Source of the DNA: Stachybotrys elegans
Taxonomy: Eukaryota; Ascomycota; Sordariomycetes; Hypocreales; Stachybotryaceae
Assembly: GCA_020746835.1 (NCBI GenBank)
Contig: JAGPNK010000001.1
Location: forward strand, 434,001 to 498,000
Reading direction: 5' to 3'
Length of the DNA: 64,000 nucleotides
Shown here: piece after piece, positions 25,328 to 38,422 of the stretch
Position numbering within the stretch: position 1 is the first letter of the stretch
How the letters are laid out: each line of letters begins with the position of its first letter
Notes under the pieces: generated by a model
The model's database searches: none
What the model was told of the DNA's origin: nothing
What the model saw: the letters and a program-made list of their open reading frames with translations, nothing else
Made by a program: the position numbers and the translations under genes

Positions 25328-26794
25328 CCCTCCTGAGTATAAGGTTTAAAAGGCTTGCACTGTTTTTTTTTTTTACTATCTTTTTTAGCTTACCCTAGAC
25401 CCATTTCTACACACTATTGCTAACTAAGCAGGTTCCCTGTATTATATACGCCTAGCTTCCCTCACAGCTCCTTTACATTATATAGTATGCCTATCTCCTC
25501 CTTGGTTCTTTTAGCCGCTACCTTATATAAGGCTAGTCAGCCTTCTTACATAGCCATAGCTTCTTCACAGCTCAGCGCACAGCTTCCGCACATGATTATA
25601 GCTTCTAATACATTGCTTAGACTAGTGCATATAGACTGACCCTCTAAGCGCTTTACCTACTGCAGTCTATTATACATTGTTTACTAGCTCTCTATAATAG
25701 TATTAGCATTTAATTAAATATTATATTATAGAGGCATTAGGTATACAATTTAAAGGCAGTAAGAGTAATTAATTTAAAAACTAATCTAAAAAACTAACTA
25801 AAAACCCTAACTAAAAAACCAAGCCAATTCTATTAAGGCTCCTAAAGCAAGCCAGCCCTCTATTTATAGCTATTCTTAATATAGCTAGCCTTTACTACTA
25901 GCCTTTTAAATAGCTTTTTAAATAGTCTAGAGCTCTTTCTTTTGCTTTTTTTTCTAGGCTTTAGCTATAATTTTTTATTAGAATTGCTATATACTAGGAG
26001 TATATAAAAGTTATTCTATTACTATTAGTAATACTATTATTAGATAACTTAAAGAAGATCTCTTGGAATAACTTACCTTATAGATAACTGGTAGAGAGAG
26101 AGAGAGCCTTTCTATAGTAGTAGCTATAGCTACTATAGCTACTTATATAGCTTTAGTAGGGGGATTTAACCCCTCTATTATATTTATATTACTATTTAAT
26201 TCTATAATAATATAAATTTTAGTAGATATAAATTTAAGTAATATAGATAAGGAATTCTTCTCTTTTAAGCCAGGGACTTAAGGGCTTTATATAGCTATAG
26301 GCTATAGTAGCTCTATTAGTAGCCTGAAGCAATATTACAGGCTTTTCCAGCTTAAAGCTTTCTATTAGTATTACTAGTAGCACTCTCTATCTAGGCATAG
26401 GTTATAGTTATAGTTATAGTAAGGCTTCTATAGTATAATCTTATTTAGTTAGTTAGTGTTTATTTAATAAGTTAACTAAAGCTTTCTAGCTAGACACTGT
26501 TAGTTAGAGCCTTCTATTTAGTCTAGTATATACATTTATTATTTTACTTAATATCCTATTATATTATATGCCTGCGTATAGTTAAGCTTAGTATGGCTTA
26601 TAATAGTACTTATAGCTACCTATAGCTTAGCCACTCAGCCAGTTAGCTACCCTATATACCTAATAATAGCCTTATTATTATTTCTCTCTACTATTTATAA
26701 CTATATTAATTACTAAAGTACTAGGTACTATCTCTACTATTTATTTACTCTCTATTACTTATACTCTATATTATATACTCTTTTCCTTATTATA
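25328..26794 (+). repeat. F1 repeat, full length, partly un-RIPped
   Basis: A end ccctcctgagtataaggttt, B end actcttttccttattata; 1,467 bases. The portion 25,455-25,690 keeps many CA, TG and CG steps (ctccttggttcttttagccg; gactgaccctctaagcgctt), whereas the B half is fully degraded, so RIP intensity changes sharply inside one copy. Confidence 0.88.
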
Positions 26795-27171
26795 AAGTAA
26801 GTTATTTTAAAGAATTTTTTTTAATTATTAATAGTATTATTAATAGTTTAAAAATAGAATAATTTCTACTATTTTTTATTTTTTAAATCTTTAAAGCTAT
26901 ATAAAAAGTAATAGAGTAAAAAGGATAAAAAAGCCTAACTTATTAATAATAAGTCTATTAGTAACTAAATTAAGTTAATTAAAAGGGAATCGAGAGCTAT
27001 AGAGATATATAGCTTACTTTAAAAACTAAAGATAGTTAAAGTTACTTTAAAAGAGTTAGCTTAGTTTTTTAGTATAGGTTTTTAGTTAGTTTTTTTTTTA
27101 GTTATTATTTTTATTATTTTTATTATTTTCTTATTAAATTATATATTTAATACATCTATAATATAATATTC
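26795..27171 (-). repeat. F1 fragment
   Basis: Middle to A-proximal part of a minus copy (taagttattttaaagaattt through the cttagttttttag segment to ctataatataatatt). It is cut on both sides by plus-oriented copies. Confidence 0.7.
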
Positions 27172-28623
27172 TCCCTTCTAAGCATAAGGTTTAAATAGCT
27201 TATACTGTTTTTTTTTTACTATTCGTTCTAGCTTACCCTAAACCTATTTCTATATACTATTACTAATTAAGTAGGTTCTTTATATTACATACTTCCCCTA
27301 TAGCTCCTTTATATTATATATTAGCCTTCTTATAGCTTTCTTTATAGTATATATCCTACTCTTCCTTTATTCTTTAACTACTGCCTTATTTAATATAGTT
27401 AGTATATAGCCTCTATATATAACTATAGCTTCTAATACATTATATACCCTTAGCTTCTATATATAACTATAGCTTTTAATATATTACTTACTTTGCCCTT
27501 ATATTATTATAGTCTCTATTAATATCTTTAGTCTCTAACTATATCTAAGGATAGCTCTCTATAATATTATATTATAGAGGGGTATTAAATATATAATTTT
27601 ATAAGAAAGTAGTAAAAGTAATTAATTTAATAACTAAAGTAAAAAACTAATTAAGAACCTATACTAAAAAACCAAGCTAGGGCTTCTAAAGTAAGCCTTA
27701 TATTAGGGCTCTATAGCTATTCCCTCTCTATTAGCTTAATTTACCTACTAAGAGGCTTTTTATTAAAGAGCTAGGCCTTTTTATTATTTTTACTCTATTA
27801 CTTTTTATATTTTAGTTCTAAATTAGCTAGGGAAGGAAAGTAAATAAAGTTATTCTATTTCTAAACTATTAGTAACATTATTATTAAATCCCGTAAAGTA
27901 ACTTACCTTATTAATAATTTCTTTATTAGTATTATTATAAATAGTAGCTAGAGCTATTATAGCTACTAGAATAATAAAGAGATTTTATCCCTTTATTATA
28001 GTTTATAAATTATTATTTATTTTATGAAATATAAGTATAAGTAGAGTATAGAATATAGATAAGGAATTCTTCTCTTTTAAGCTAGGGGCTTAAGTGCTTT
28101 ATCTAGCTATAGACTAAAAGTAAAATAAGCTTTTCTCTATTAATAGCCTAGAGTAATAGTAACCTTATATAGTTATAGTTATAGACTTTTCTAGCTTAAA
28201 GCTTTCTATTAGCATTATAGCGCTCTCTATTTAAATATAAATTATAGTAAGGCTTCTATAGTATTAGTAATTTTATTTAATAAGTTAACTAAAGCTTTCT
28301 AGCCAGGCACTAGTAACCTTATATAGTTATAATTAGTCTAGTATATATATCTATATTAAAGGCTAGCTTAATATCCTATTACATTTTATGCCTATATATA
28401 GTTAAGCTTAATATAGCTTATAATAGTACTTATAGCTATCTATAGCTTAGCCACTCAGCGAGTTAGCTACCCTATATATAAGGGTAGTTTAATAATAGCC
28501 TTATTATTATTCTTCTCTATTATTTATAACTATATTAGTTACTAGAGTACTAGATACTATCTTTACTATTTATTTACTCTTTACTATTTATATTCTATAC
28601 TATATACTCTTTTCCTTATTATA
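27172..28623 (+). repeat. F1 repeat, full length
   Basis: A end tcccttctaagcataaggtt, B end tactcttttccttattata, 1,452 bases. With the neighbouring copy at 25,328 it defines the full length of the family. Neither strand has protein-like text. Confidence 0.88.
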
Positions 28624-29192
28624 AATATAGATATTATTTATTTATATTTTAAATAACTAATATAAGTAGATAGTAGAATATAGATAATAAATTTATCTCT
28701 TTTAAGCTAGGGACTTAAGGGCTTTATATAGCTATAGATAAAATAGATTAAGCTTTTCTTTATTAATAGCCTAGAGTAATATTATAGGCTTTTCTAGTTT
28801 AAAGCTTTCTATTAGTATTATAGCACTCTCTATTTAGGCATAGATTATAATAAGGCTTCTATAGTATAACCTTATTTAATAAATTAACTAAAGCTTTCTA
28901 GCTAAATACTATTAGAGCCTTCTATTTAATCTAATCCTACCCTAACCCTTTACTAGCTTAATATTCCATTATATTATATACCTATATATATATAGCTTAT
29001 AATAGTACTTATAGCTATTTATAGCTTGGCTACTTAGCTAGTTAGCTACTCTATATACTTAATAATAGCCTTATTATTATTTCTTTTTACTATTTATAAC
29101 TATATTAGTTACTAATATACTAGATACTATCTTTACTATTTATTTACTTTATACTATTTATACTCTATATTATATACTCTTTTCTTTATTAT
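28624..29192 (+). repeat. F1 repeat truncated at the A end
   Basis: Follows directly on the B end of the previous copy. Starts in the middle of the element (atatagatattatttattta) and ends at a normal B end (tatactcttttctttatta). Another truncated piece that keeps the B end. Confidence 0.8.
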
Positions 29193-29426
29193 ATTTATTA
29201 AAATAAATATAATCTTTATCTTTATATTTCTTAATTTTTTATTTACTTTCTATATTATTATTTTATATTTTATAATTAATTTAAAAATTCTATATTATAT
29301 ATTTCTAAAGGCTAAGCTTTTATTTAGAATTTATAACTAAACTATTTTAGAAAGATTATTACTTCTAAATATATCTTAAGATTTATAAGAATTATAAATA
29401 TATTTATAGCCTTATTAATAGTCTTA
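29193..29426. other. unassigned A+T-rich spacer
   Basis: Degraded DNA with no F1 similarity and no recognisable motif. Confidence 0.5.
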
Positions 29427-30724
29427 TCCCTCCTAAGCATAAGGTTTAAAAGGCTTGTACTGTTTCTTTTTTACTGTCTTTTCTAGCTTACCCTAGACCC
29501 GTTCTCACACTTCATTACTAACTAAGCAGGTTCCCTATATTACATAGTACCTTCCCCTATAGCTCCTTTACATCACACGCTTCCGCACATGACTACAGCT
29601 TCCAACGCATTGTATATAGCTCTCTATAATATTATATCACAGGGGCATTTAGCATACAATTAAAAGGTAGCAAAAGTAATCAATTTAATAACCAAACTAA
29701 AAAACTAATTGAAAACTTATACTAAAAAACTAAGCCAATTCTATTAGGGCTTCTAAAGTAAGCCATATATCTATAGTTCTATATACAGCTATAATCCATT
29801 TATAAGATTAACTTTCTAGCTAAAAGGCTTATTATTAAAAAGCTAGCTTTTCTTAGCCTACCTACTCTTTTACTTTTTATATTCTAGCTCTAAATTAGCT
29901 AGAGAAGGGAGATAGTAAAAGTTATTCTATTTCTAAACTATTAGCAATACTATTATTAAATCCCTTAGAATAACTTATCTTATAAATAAGTTCACTAGGG
30001 TTAGTAGTAATAGTAGCTAAGACTGCTATAGCTACTAAAGCAGCTATATTATTATAAATATAAGTATTATTTACTTACATTTTAATCTTAATTAACTATA
30101 AAGTATAAGTAAATAGTGGAATATAGATAATAAATTTATCTCTCTTAAGCTAGAGGCTTAAGGGCTTTATATAGCTATAGGTAAGATAGATTAAGCTTTT
30201 TAATAGCTCTATTAGCAGCCTAAAGCAATATTATAGGCTTTTCTAGTATTATTAGTTAAAGCTTTCCATTACCATTATAACCTTATAGTTATAGCTAGTA
30301 GCACTCTCTATCTAAATATAGATTACAATAAGGCTTCTATAGTATTAGCAACCTTATTTAGTTAGTTAGTATTCGTTTAATAAATTAACTAAAGCTTTCT
30401 AGCTAGATACTAGCAACCTTATATAATTGTAGTTAGAGCCTTCTATCTAGTCTAATCCCGCCCTAACCCTCTATATATATATATATATATACATATCTAT
30501 AAGAGGCTAGCTTAACATCCCGTTACATTATATACCTATATATATATAGCTTATAATAAAGTTATAGCTACCCTATATATAAAGGCAGTCTAATAATAGC
30601 CTTATTATTATTTCTCTTTACTATTTATAACTATATTAGTTACTAGGGCACTAAATACTATCTTAACTATTTATTTACTCTTTACTATTTATACTCTATA
30701 CTATATACTCTTTTCCTTATTATA
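29427..30724 (+). repeat. F1 repeat, full length, with less mutated A-proximal part
   Basis: A end ccctcctaagcataaggttt, B end actcttttccttattata, about 1.30 kb. The segment 29,560-29,660 keeps CA and CG steps (cttccgcacatgactacagc). Confidence 0.87.
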
Positions 30725-30850
30725 GCTTTATTATTATTTCTCTTTACTATTTATAACTATATTAATTACTAGAGTATTAAATACTATCTGTACTATTTAT
30801 TTACTTTTTACTATTTATATTCTATACTATATACTATTTTCCTTATTATA
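30725..30850 (+). repeat. 126-base F1 B-end fragment
   Basis: gctttattattatttctctt through tatactattttccttattata: a repeat of the last 126 bases of the element, abutting the B end of the full-length copy. Confidence 0.85.
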
Positions 30851-30951
30851 AATACATTTATCTTTTTTATTCTCTATATTTAGTCTTTTATTATACTTAA
30901 ATTTAATATATTTACTTTAAAACCTAGTATTCTAACTAATAAATATTTAAT

Positions 30952-31562
30952 CCCTCCTAAGTATAAGGTTTAAAAGGCTTATACTGTTTTTTTTTTACTA
31001 TCTTTTCTAGCTTACCCTAGACCTATTCCTATATACTATTACTAACTAAGTAGGTTCTCTATATTATATACTTTCTCTATAGCTCCTTTGCATTATATGC
31101 CTTCTTATATAACTATAGCTTCTTTATAGCTTCCTTTACAGCCGTATAGCTTCTATATATAACTATAGCTTCTAATGCATTATATAGTACCCCTTAGCTT
31201 CTATATATAACTATAGCTTCTAATACATTGCTTCTCTCTATAATAGTATTAGCATTTAATTAAATATTATATTATAGGGGCATTAGGTATATAATTTAAA
31301 GGTAGTAAAAGTAATTAATTTAATAACTAAATTAAAAAACTAACTAAAAACTTATATTAAATAACCACACTAATTCTATTAGGGCTTTTAAAGCAAGCTA
31401 TATATTTTTATACTAGGGTTCTATAGTTATAATCTATTTATAAAGTAAACTTTCTAGCTAAAAGACTTATTATTAAATAGCTAGCTTTTTTTAGTCTATT
31501 TATTCTTTTACTTTTTATATTCTGGCTTTAAATTAGCTAGAAAACAGAAATAGTAAAAGTTA
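30952..31562 (+). repeat. F1 repeat, B half lost
   Basis: Begins ccctcctaagtataaggttt after 100 bases of unassigned DNA. It stops at aatagtaaaagttat, where a 13-base scrap of an inverted B end (taataagaaaaag) leads directly into the next A end at 31,576. Confidence 0.8.
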
Positions 31563-31575
31563 TAATAAGAAAAAG

Positions 31576-32203
31576 CCCTCCCAAGCATAAGGTTTAAAAG
31601 GCTTGCACTGTTTTTTTCACTGTCTTTTCTAGCTTACCCTAGACCTGTTCCTACATACCGTTACTGACTAAGCAGGTTCCCCGCATCACGTACGCCCAGC
31701 TTCCCCCACGGCTCCTTCGCATCACATGTCAGCCTTCTCACACAGCCGCAGCTTCTTCACAGCGTACGCGCACAGCTTCCACACACGACTACGGCTTCCA
31801 ACACATTGCTTGGACCAGTGCGCGCAGACTGACCCTCTAAGCGCTTTGGCTACTGCAGTCTGCTTAGCTCTCTACAATGTCATGTCACAGGGGCATTAGG
31901 CATATAATTTAGCAGCGAAAGTAATCAATTTAATAACCAAATAAAGAAACCAACTAAAAACCCATACTAAAAAACCAAGCCAATTCCATTAGGGCTCCTA
32001 AAGCAAGCTATATATCTCTATAGCTCTCTATCCCCCCCTTATTAGCTTAATTTAGCTACTAAGAGGCCTATTATTAGTAAGTTAGGCCTTCTTGCATTTT
32101 CTACCCTATTACTTTTTATATAGCTCTAGAACTCTAGGGAAAGGGAAGCAGTAGAAGTTATTCTATTATATTTTAAACTATTAGTAATACTATTAGTATA
32201 TAA
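31576..32203 (+). repeat. F1 repeat, B half lost, largely un-RIPped
   Basis: Begins ccctcccaagcataaggttt. From 31,590 to 32,040 CA, TG and CG steps are abundant (ccccgcatcacgtacgccca; cacagccgcagcttcttcac), in strong contrast with all neighbours. The B-proximal half is replaced by a minus copy starting at 32,204. Confidence 0.87.
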
Positions 32204-33625
32204 TAAGAAAAAGAATATATAATATAAAGTATAAATAGTAAAAAATAAATAAATAGTAAAGATAGTATTTAGTACTCTAGTAATTAATATAGTTATAAAT
32301 AGTAAAGAGAAATAATAATAAGGCTATTATTAGGCTATTTATATAGGGTAGCTAACTGGCTAAGTGGCCGAGTGGCTAAGCCACAGGTGGCTGTAACATT
32401 ACAAGCCACACTGAGCTCATATATAGACATATAATGCAACGGAATATTAAGCTAGCCTTATGTATATATACAGAGAGTTAGGGCAGGATTAGACTAGATA
32501 AAAGGCTTAGTATCTAGCTAGGAAGCTTTAGTTAACTTATTAAATAAGATTATACTATAGAAGTCTTATTATAACTATAACTATAATCTATACCTAGATA
32601 GAGAGCGCTACTAATAATGCTAATAGAAATCTTTAATAATACTAGAAAAGCCTATAATATTGCTTTAGACTACTAATAGAGAAAAGCTTAATGCCTATAG
32701 CTATATAAAGCCCTTAAGCCCCTAGTTTAAGAGAGATAAATTTATTATTTATATTCTATTACCTACTTATACTTTATAGCTAATTAAAATTAAAATATAA
32801 GTAAATAATATTTATATCTATAATAATATAGTAAAGAGATTAAATCTTTCTGCTAAAACTACTTTAGTAGTTATAATAGCCTTAGCTATTACTATTACTA
32901 ATCCTAGTAAAGTTATTTATAAGGTAAGTTACTCTAAGGGGTTTAATAATAGTATTACTAATAGTCTAGAATATAATAGAATAACTTCTATTATTCTCTT
33001 TCTCTAGCTAATTTAGAGCTAGAATATAAAAAGTAAAAGTATAGATAGACTAAGAAAAGCTAGCTTTCTAATAATAAGCCCTTTAGCTAAAAAGTTAATC
33101 TTATAAATGGGTTATAGCTATAGAACCCTAATATAATTAGCTTGGTTTTTTAGTATAAGTTTTTTATTAGTTTTTTAATTTAGTTATTAAATTAATTACT
33201 TTTACTATCTTTAAATTATATACCTAATGCCCCTATAATATAATATTTAATTAAATGCTAATACTATTGTAGAGAGCTATTTAAGAAGAGTTAGATAAAT
33301 AATATATAATAGACTGTAGCAGCCAAAGCGCAAGTAATATGTTAGAAGCTATAGTTATATATGGAAGGTACTGTATAATGCATTGGAAGCCATACTTATA
33401 TATAGAAGCTATACAGCTATAAAGGAACTGTGGTTATATAAGAAGGTTAAAATATACTATAAAGAAGTGTGTAGTATAAAGGAGCCGTGGGGGAAGCTAG
33501 GCGCACGTAATGCAGGGAACCTACTTAGTCAGCAATAAAGTATGGAAATAGGTCCAGGGTAAGCTAGAAAAAACAGTGAAAAAGAAATAGTATAAGCCTT
33601 TTAAACCTTATACTTAGAAGGATAA
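32204..33625 (-). repeat. F1 repeat, near full length
   Basis: B end ataataagaaaaagaatata, A end gccttttaaaccttatactt; about 1.42 kb. The A-proximal segment 33,260-33,560 retains some CA and TG steps (gtgtgtagtataaaggagcc). Confidence 0.87.
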
Positions 33626-35545
33626 ATTAAATAATAAAAATATAAATATTAATAACTAAAAAGTCTATTAAATATATATAAAAATAAGATTATTAAATAC
33701 TATAGAGTAAAAGTAACTATTTACTTTTACTATATAACTTTTCTTATATAATCTAAAACTAGTATACCCTACTATATACTTATAGTATATTAAATTATCT
33801 ATAAAATAAAAAGATACTTTTTAAAACGTAGTTTAATATATATTAATAATTAAAAAAGTTATTAATATATTACAATTCTTTTATAATAAAATATTAGCTT
33901 ATTATTATTATAAAATATATAACTTTCTATTATAAAGATCTAGAATTCTAATATTATTATATAACTATAAAACTACCCTTAGTACCTTTATAATATATAG
34001 ATTAATATACTAATAAAACTTTAAGTATTATCTCTTTTAGTAATAAATATACCAGTAATAATAATAGTAAAATTAATATCTATACTATTATAATATCTAA
34101 ATTAAGTATAAAATAAGGCTTAGAGCTATAGAATAAGTTAATAACTTAGCTATTTAAGCCCTACTAATATAGTTTACTTTATATAGAGTATTTAAAAAGA
34201 TTAATTATAGTTTAAAGTAAATATTAATAAGCTTATAGAATTACTACTAGCTATTATTTTAAAAAGATTATAGATTAGAATTATAAAAAGACTAAAAGAA
34301 AGTTAGTAAGATAAAATAGATTAAATTAAAACTATTAGAAATAGTAAAGTATTTATAAATATATCTTTAATCCTATGAAATACTATAGATTATAATATTA
34401 TTATAAATTTATTATTATTATCTTTTACTCTAAGTAAAATTAAATATATACTAGCTATATAGTCTAAAAGACTTTAGAATAGTTATAGAATAGCTATTTA
34501 ATATATATATAATACTATAAAATACTATATAAAAGCCCTAGAAGCCTTATATATAATAATAACTAGATCTCTATAAAAATAATCTTATGTAAATACTAGA
34601 TTTATTACTTAGAATAGACTCTATATAAATATAAATAGTATAATAAGGATTAATAGCTAGTTACTTTCTAGTAAATATAGAGATTATAAATTTAATATTT
34701 ATAAAAGAAAGCTAAATAATCTTTCTTTTTTTATACTTTTTATAGTTATTACTAATACTATAATAGCTTTAGTTACTATATAAGTAAAAGGGTCCTTAAG
34801 GCTATAAGCTAGCTATAGTAGTTTATATTTATAGGCTACTATAGCTAGCCTTTTAATAAATAATATAGATAATATATATAATTAAAGCTATAAATACCTT
34901 TAAAGGGTTTATTAGTATAGAGGGCTTAAAAGAGAGATATATTATTAAAAGGAAAAAGTTAGTATTATATAGTTATTAGCTATTATTATTTTTTATACTA
35001 AATTTTAATAGGGGGGCCTAATAGGGCTAATATAGCCTCCCTAGTATACTATCCCTTTATTAATTTAAGCCCTACTACTATATAAATATTAATTTAATCT
35101 CTACTACTATGCCTTTATTTAAATTCACTATATAAATATAAATACTCTAAATAAATAATAAACTATTATAAAAACCTTTTAATACTATATATAATACCTT
35201 TAATCTATATAAATTAATAATTATATTTTAATTTTAATAGAACTTATAGATAAATAATTAATAGAAAAATCCTAAAGTATTAAAAATTAATATAATTTCT
35301 TTTCTTTTATTATTATAATTATCTCTTTCTATAATAAAATAGAGTAAGTATTTAAAACTACTATTCTATTTAATTATTATAGATTTATAACTATTTAACC
35401 CTTTTATTTATTTTAAGATTTATACTAAATAATAAATATTAAATAATAAAATAATATTAGTTTTACTATTTAGCTTAACTTATTAAATATTTTAAGTTTA
35501 TTATATATTTTATTAAAAAATTCTTTATTAACTATTTTAAGAGAA
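33626..35545. other. 1.9 kb of unassigned degraded DNA
   Basis: Extremely A+T-rich, unrelated to F1. It contains a small run of preserved G/C near 35,012-35,043 (aggggggcctaatagggcta). No conserved protein motif was seen on either strand. A 62-codon open frame on the minus strand (35,470-35,658) is Leu/Ile/Tyr/Phe only, as expected by chance in such DNA. Confidence 0.5.
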
Positions 35546-35683
35546 TATAATAAGAAAAAGAGTATATAATATAGAGTATAAATAGTAAAAAGTAAATAAA
35601 TAGTAAAAATAGTATTTAATACCCTAGTAATTAATATAGTTATAAATAGTAAAGACAAATAATAATAAGGCTATTATTAGATT
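35546..35683 (-). repeat. F1 B-end fragment
   Basis: The first 138 bases of a minus copy (ataataagaaaaagagtata to ataaggctattattaga), followed immediately by the B end of another minus copy. Confidence 0.8.
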
Positions 35684-37027
35684 ATAATAAGGAAAAGAGT
35701 ATATAGTATAGAGTATAAATAGTAAAGAGTAAATAAATAATAGAGATAGTATTTAATACTCTAGTAATTAATATAGTTATAAATAGTAAAGAAGAAGAAG
35801 AATAAGGCTATTATTAGATATATAGGGTAGCTAACTGGCTAAGTAGCCAAGCTATAGATAGCTATAAGCACCATTATAAGCCACACTAAGCTCATGCATA
35901 GGCATGTAATACAACGGGATATTAAGATATATATATATATATATAGAGGGTTAAGGTAGGATTAGACTAGACAGAAGGCTCTAACTAACAGTGCCCGGCT
36001 AGAAAGCTTTAGTTAATTCATTAAATAAGGTTACTAATGCTATAGAAGCCTTGCTATAACTACAACTGTAATCTATACCTAGATAGAGAGCGCTATAATG
36101 CTAATAGAAAGCTTTAAGCTAGAAAAGCCATTGCTTTAGACTGCTAATAAAGCTACTACAGTTTATAGCTATATAAAGCCCTTAAGCCCCTAGCTTAAAA
36201 AAGAAGAATTCCTTATCTATATTACTTAAACTTATATTTATTATTATAGAATTAAATAGTAATATAAATATAGCTATATAAGTAGCTATAGTAGCTATAG
36301 CTACTATTATAGAAAGGCTCTCTTTTTCTCTACTAGTTATCTATAAGATAAATTATTCTAAGGGATTTAATAATAGTATTATTAATAGTTTAAAAATAAA
36401 ATAACTTTTATATACTCCTAATATATAGTAATTTTAATAAAAAATTATAGTTAAAGCCTAAGAAAAGAGGTAAAAGAAAGGGCTCTAGGCTATTTAAAAA
36501 GCTATTTAAGAGACTGGTAATAGAGCCTAGCTATATTAAGAATGGCTATAAATAGCTATAGCTTGCTTTAGGAGCCCTAATAGAAAGAGATGGTTAGAAT
36601 TACTCTAAGAGAGCTCTCTTTAGTTTAGCTTGGCTTTTTAAGATAGGTTTTTAATTGGTTTTTTGCTTTAGTTATTAAATTAATTACTTTTACTATCTTA
36701 AAATTATATACCTAATGCCCCTATAATATAATATTATAGAGAGCTATCCTTAGATATAGTTAGAGACTAAAGAGGTTAGCAGAGGCTATAATAATGCAAG
36801 GGCAAACTAAGTAATATATTAAAAGCTATAGTTATATACAGAAGGCTGTAAAGAAGCTATAGCTATATAAGAAGGCTAATATATAATATAAAGGAGCTAT
36901 AGGGGAAGTATGTAATGCAGGGAACCTATTTAGTTAGTAATAGTATATAGGAATAGGTCCAAGGTAAGCTAGAAAAGATAGTAAAAAAAAAACAGTGCAA
37001 GCCTTTTAAACCTTATACTTAGGAGGA
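35684..37027 (-). repeat. F1 repeat, near full length
   Basis: B end ataataaggaaaagagtata, A end gccttttaaaccttatactt then aggagg; about 1.34 kb. Confidence 0.87.
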
Positions 37028-38247
37028 TTGTTAGACTATTCTTATATATAACGTAGCTAACTAGCTAAGTAACTAAGCTATAAGTGGCTATAACTTTATT
37101 ATAAGCTATATATATATAGGCATATAATATAATAGAATATTAAGATATATAAAGGGTTAGAGTAGAATTAAATAAAAGGCTCTAACTAACTATAACTATA
37201 TAAGCTTATTAGTATTTAGTTAGGAAGCTTTAGTTAACTTATTAAATAAAGTTATACTATAGAAGCCTTATTATAACTATAATTATAATCTATACCTAGA
37301 TAGAGAGTGCTATAATGCTAATAGAAAGCTTTAATTAATAATACTAAAAAAGCTATTACTTTAGACTACTAATAGAGAAAAGCTTAATCTATTTTATTTA
37401 TAGCTATATAAAGCCCTTAAGTCTCTACTTTAAAAGAGATAAATTTATTATTTATATTCTACTATTTATTTATATTAGTTATTTAAAATATTAGTAAATA
37501 ATATCTATATTTATAATAATATAGTAAAGGGATTAAATCTTTCTATTAAAGCTACTCTAGTAGCTATAGTAGTTTTAGCTATTATTATTACTAATGCAAG
37601 TAAAGTTATCTATAAGATAAGTTATTTTAAGGGCTTTAATAATAGTATTACTAATAGTAATAGAATAACTTATATTACTTTCTTTCTCTAGCTAATTTAA
37701 AGCTAGAATATAAAAAGTAATAGAGTAAGTAAACTAAAAAAAGCCAGCTCTTTAATAATAAGCCCCTTAGCTAGGAAATTAACCTTATAAATAGATTATA
37801 GCTATATATAGAACTATAGATATATAGCTTGCTTTAAAAGCTAGAGATTATTAGAGTTATTAACTTGATTTTTTAATGTAAGTTTTTAGTTGGTTTGTTA
37901 GTTTAGTTATTAAATTAATTACTTTTATTACTAAATTATATACTAAATGCCTCTATAATATAATATTATAGAGAGCTATTAAATAATATATTAGAAGCTA
38001 TAGTTATATATAGAAGTATATAATACATTAATAGTTATAGTTATATATAGAAGGCTATAAAGGAACTATAGTTATATAAGAAGGTTAAGTTATAAAGGAA
38101 TATATAATATAAAGGAGCTATAAAGAAAGTATATACTATAGGGAACTTATTTAGTTAGTAATAGTATATAGAAATAGGTCTAGGGTAAGCTAGAAAAGAT
38201 AGTATAAAAAAACAGTATAAGCCTTTTAAACCTTATATCTAGGAGGG
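37028..38247 (-). repeat. F1 repeat, B end missing
   Basis: Starts about 120 bases inside the element (attgttagactattcttata) and finishes at a normal A end (gccttttaaaccttatatct, then aggaggg). It abuts the A end of the copy to its left. Confidence 0.83.
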
Positions 38248-38422
38248 TTTAAGGGAATGTAATCTAGTAATTCTTTTTTAATTCTACTATCTCTTAATTA
38301 AATTAATATATTATTTATCTTTCTTTTCTATAGAGATTATTTTTCTATTATACTATATATTATATTTTTTTACTAGCTTTATAAAGCCCTTTACTTACTA
38401 TTAGTTAACTATATATATATAT
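38248..38422. other. unassigned A+T-rich spacer
   Basis: Non-F1 degraded DNA; nothing recognisable. Confidence 0.5.

Noticed and set aside
35470..35658. 62-codon minus-strand open frame in A+T-rich DNA
   Set aside because: Composed almost only of Ile, Leu, Tyr, Phe, Asn and Lys, as expected by chance; no motif.
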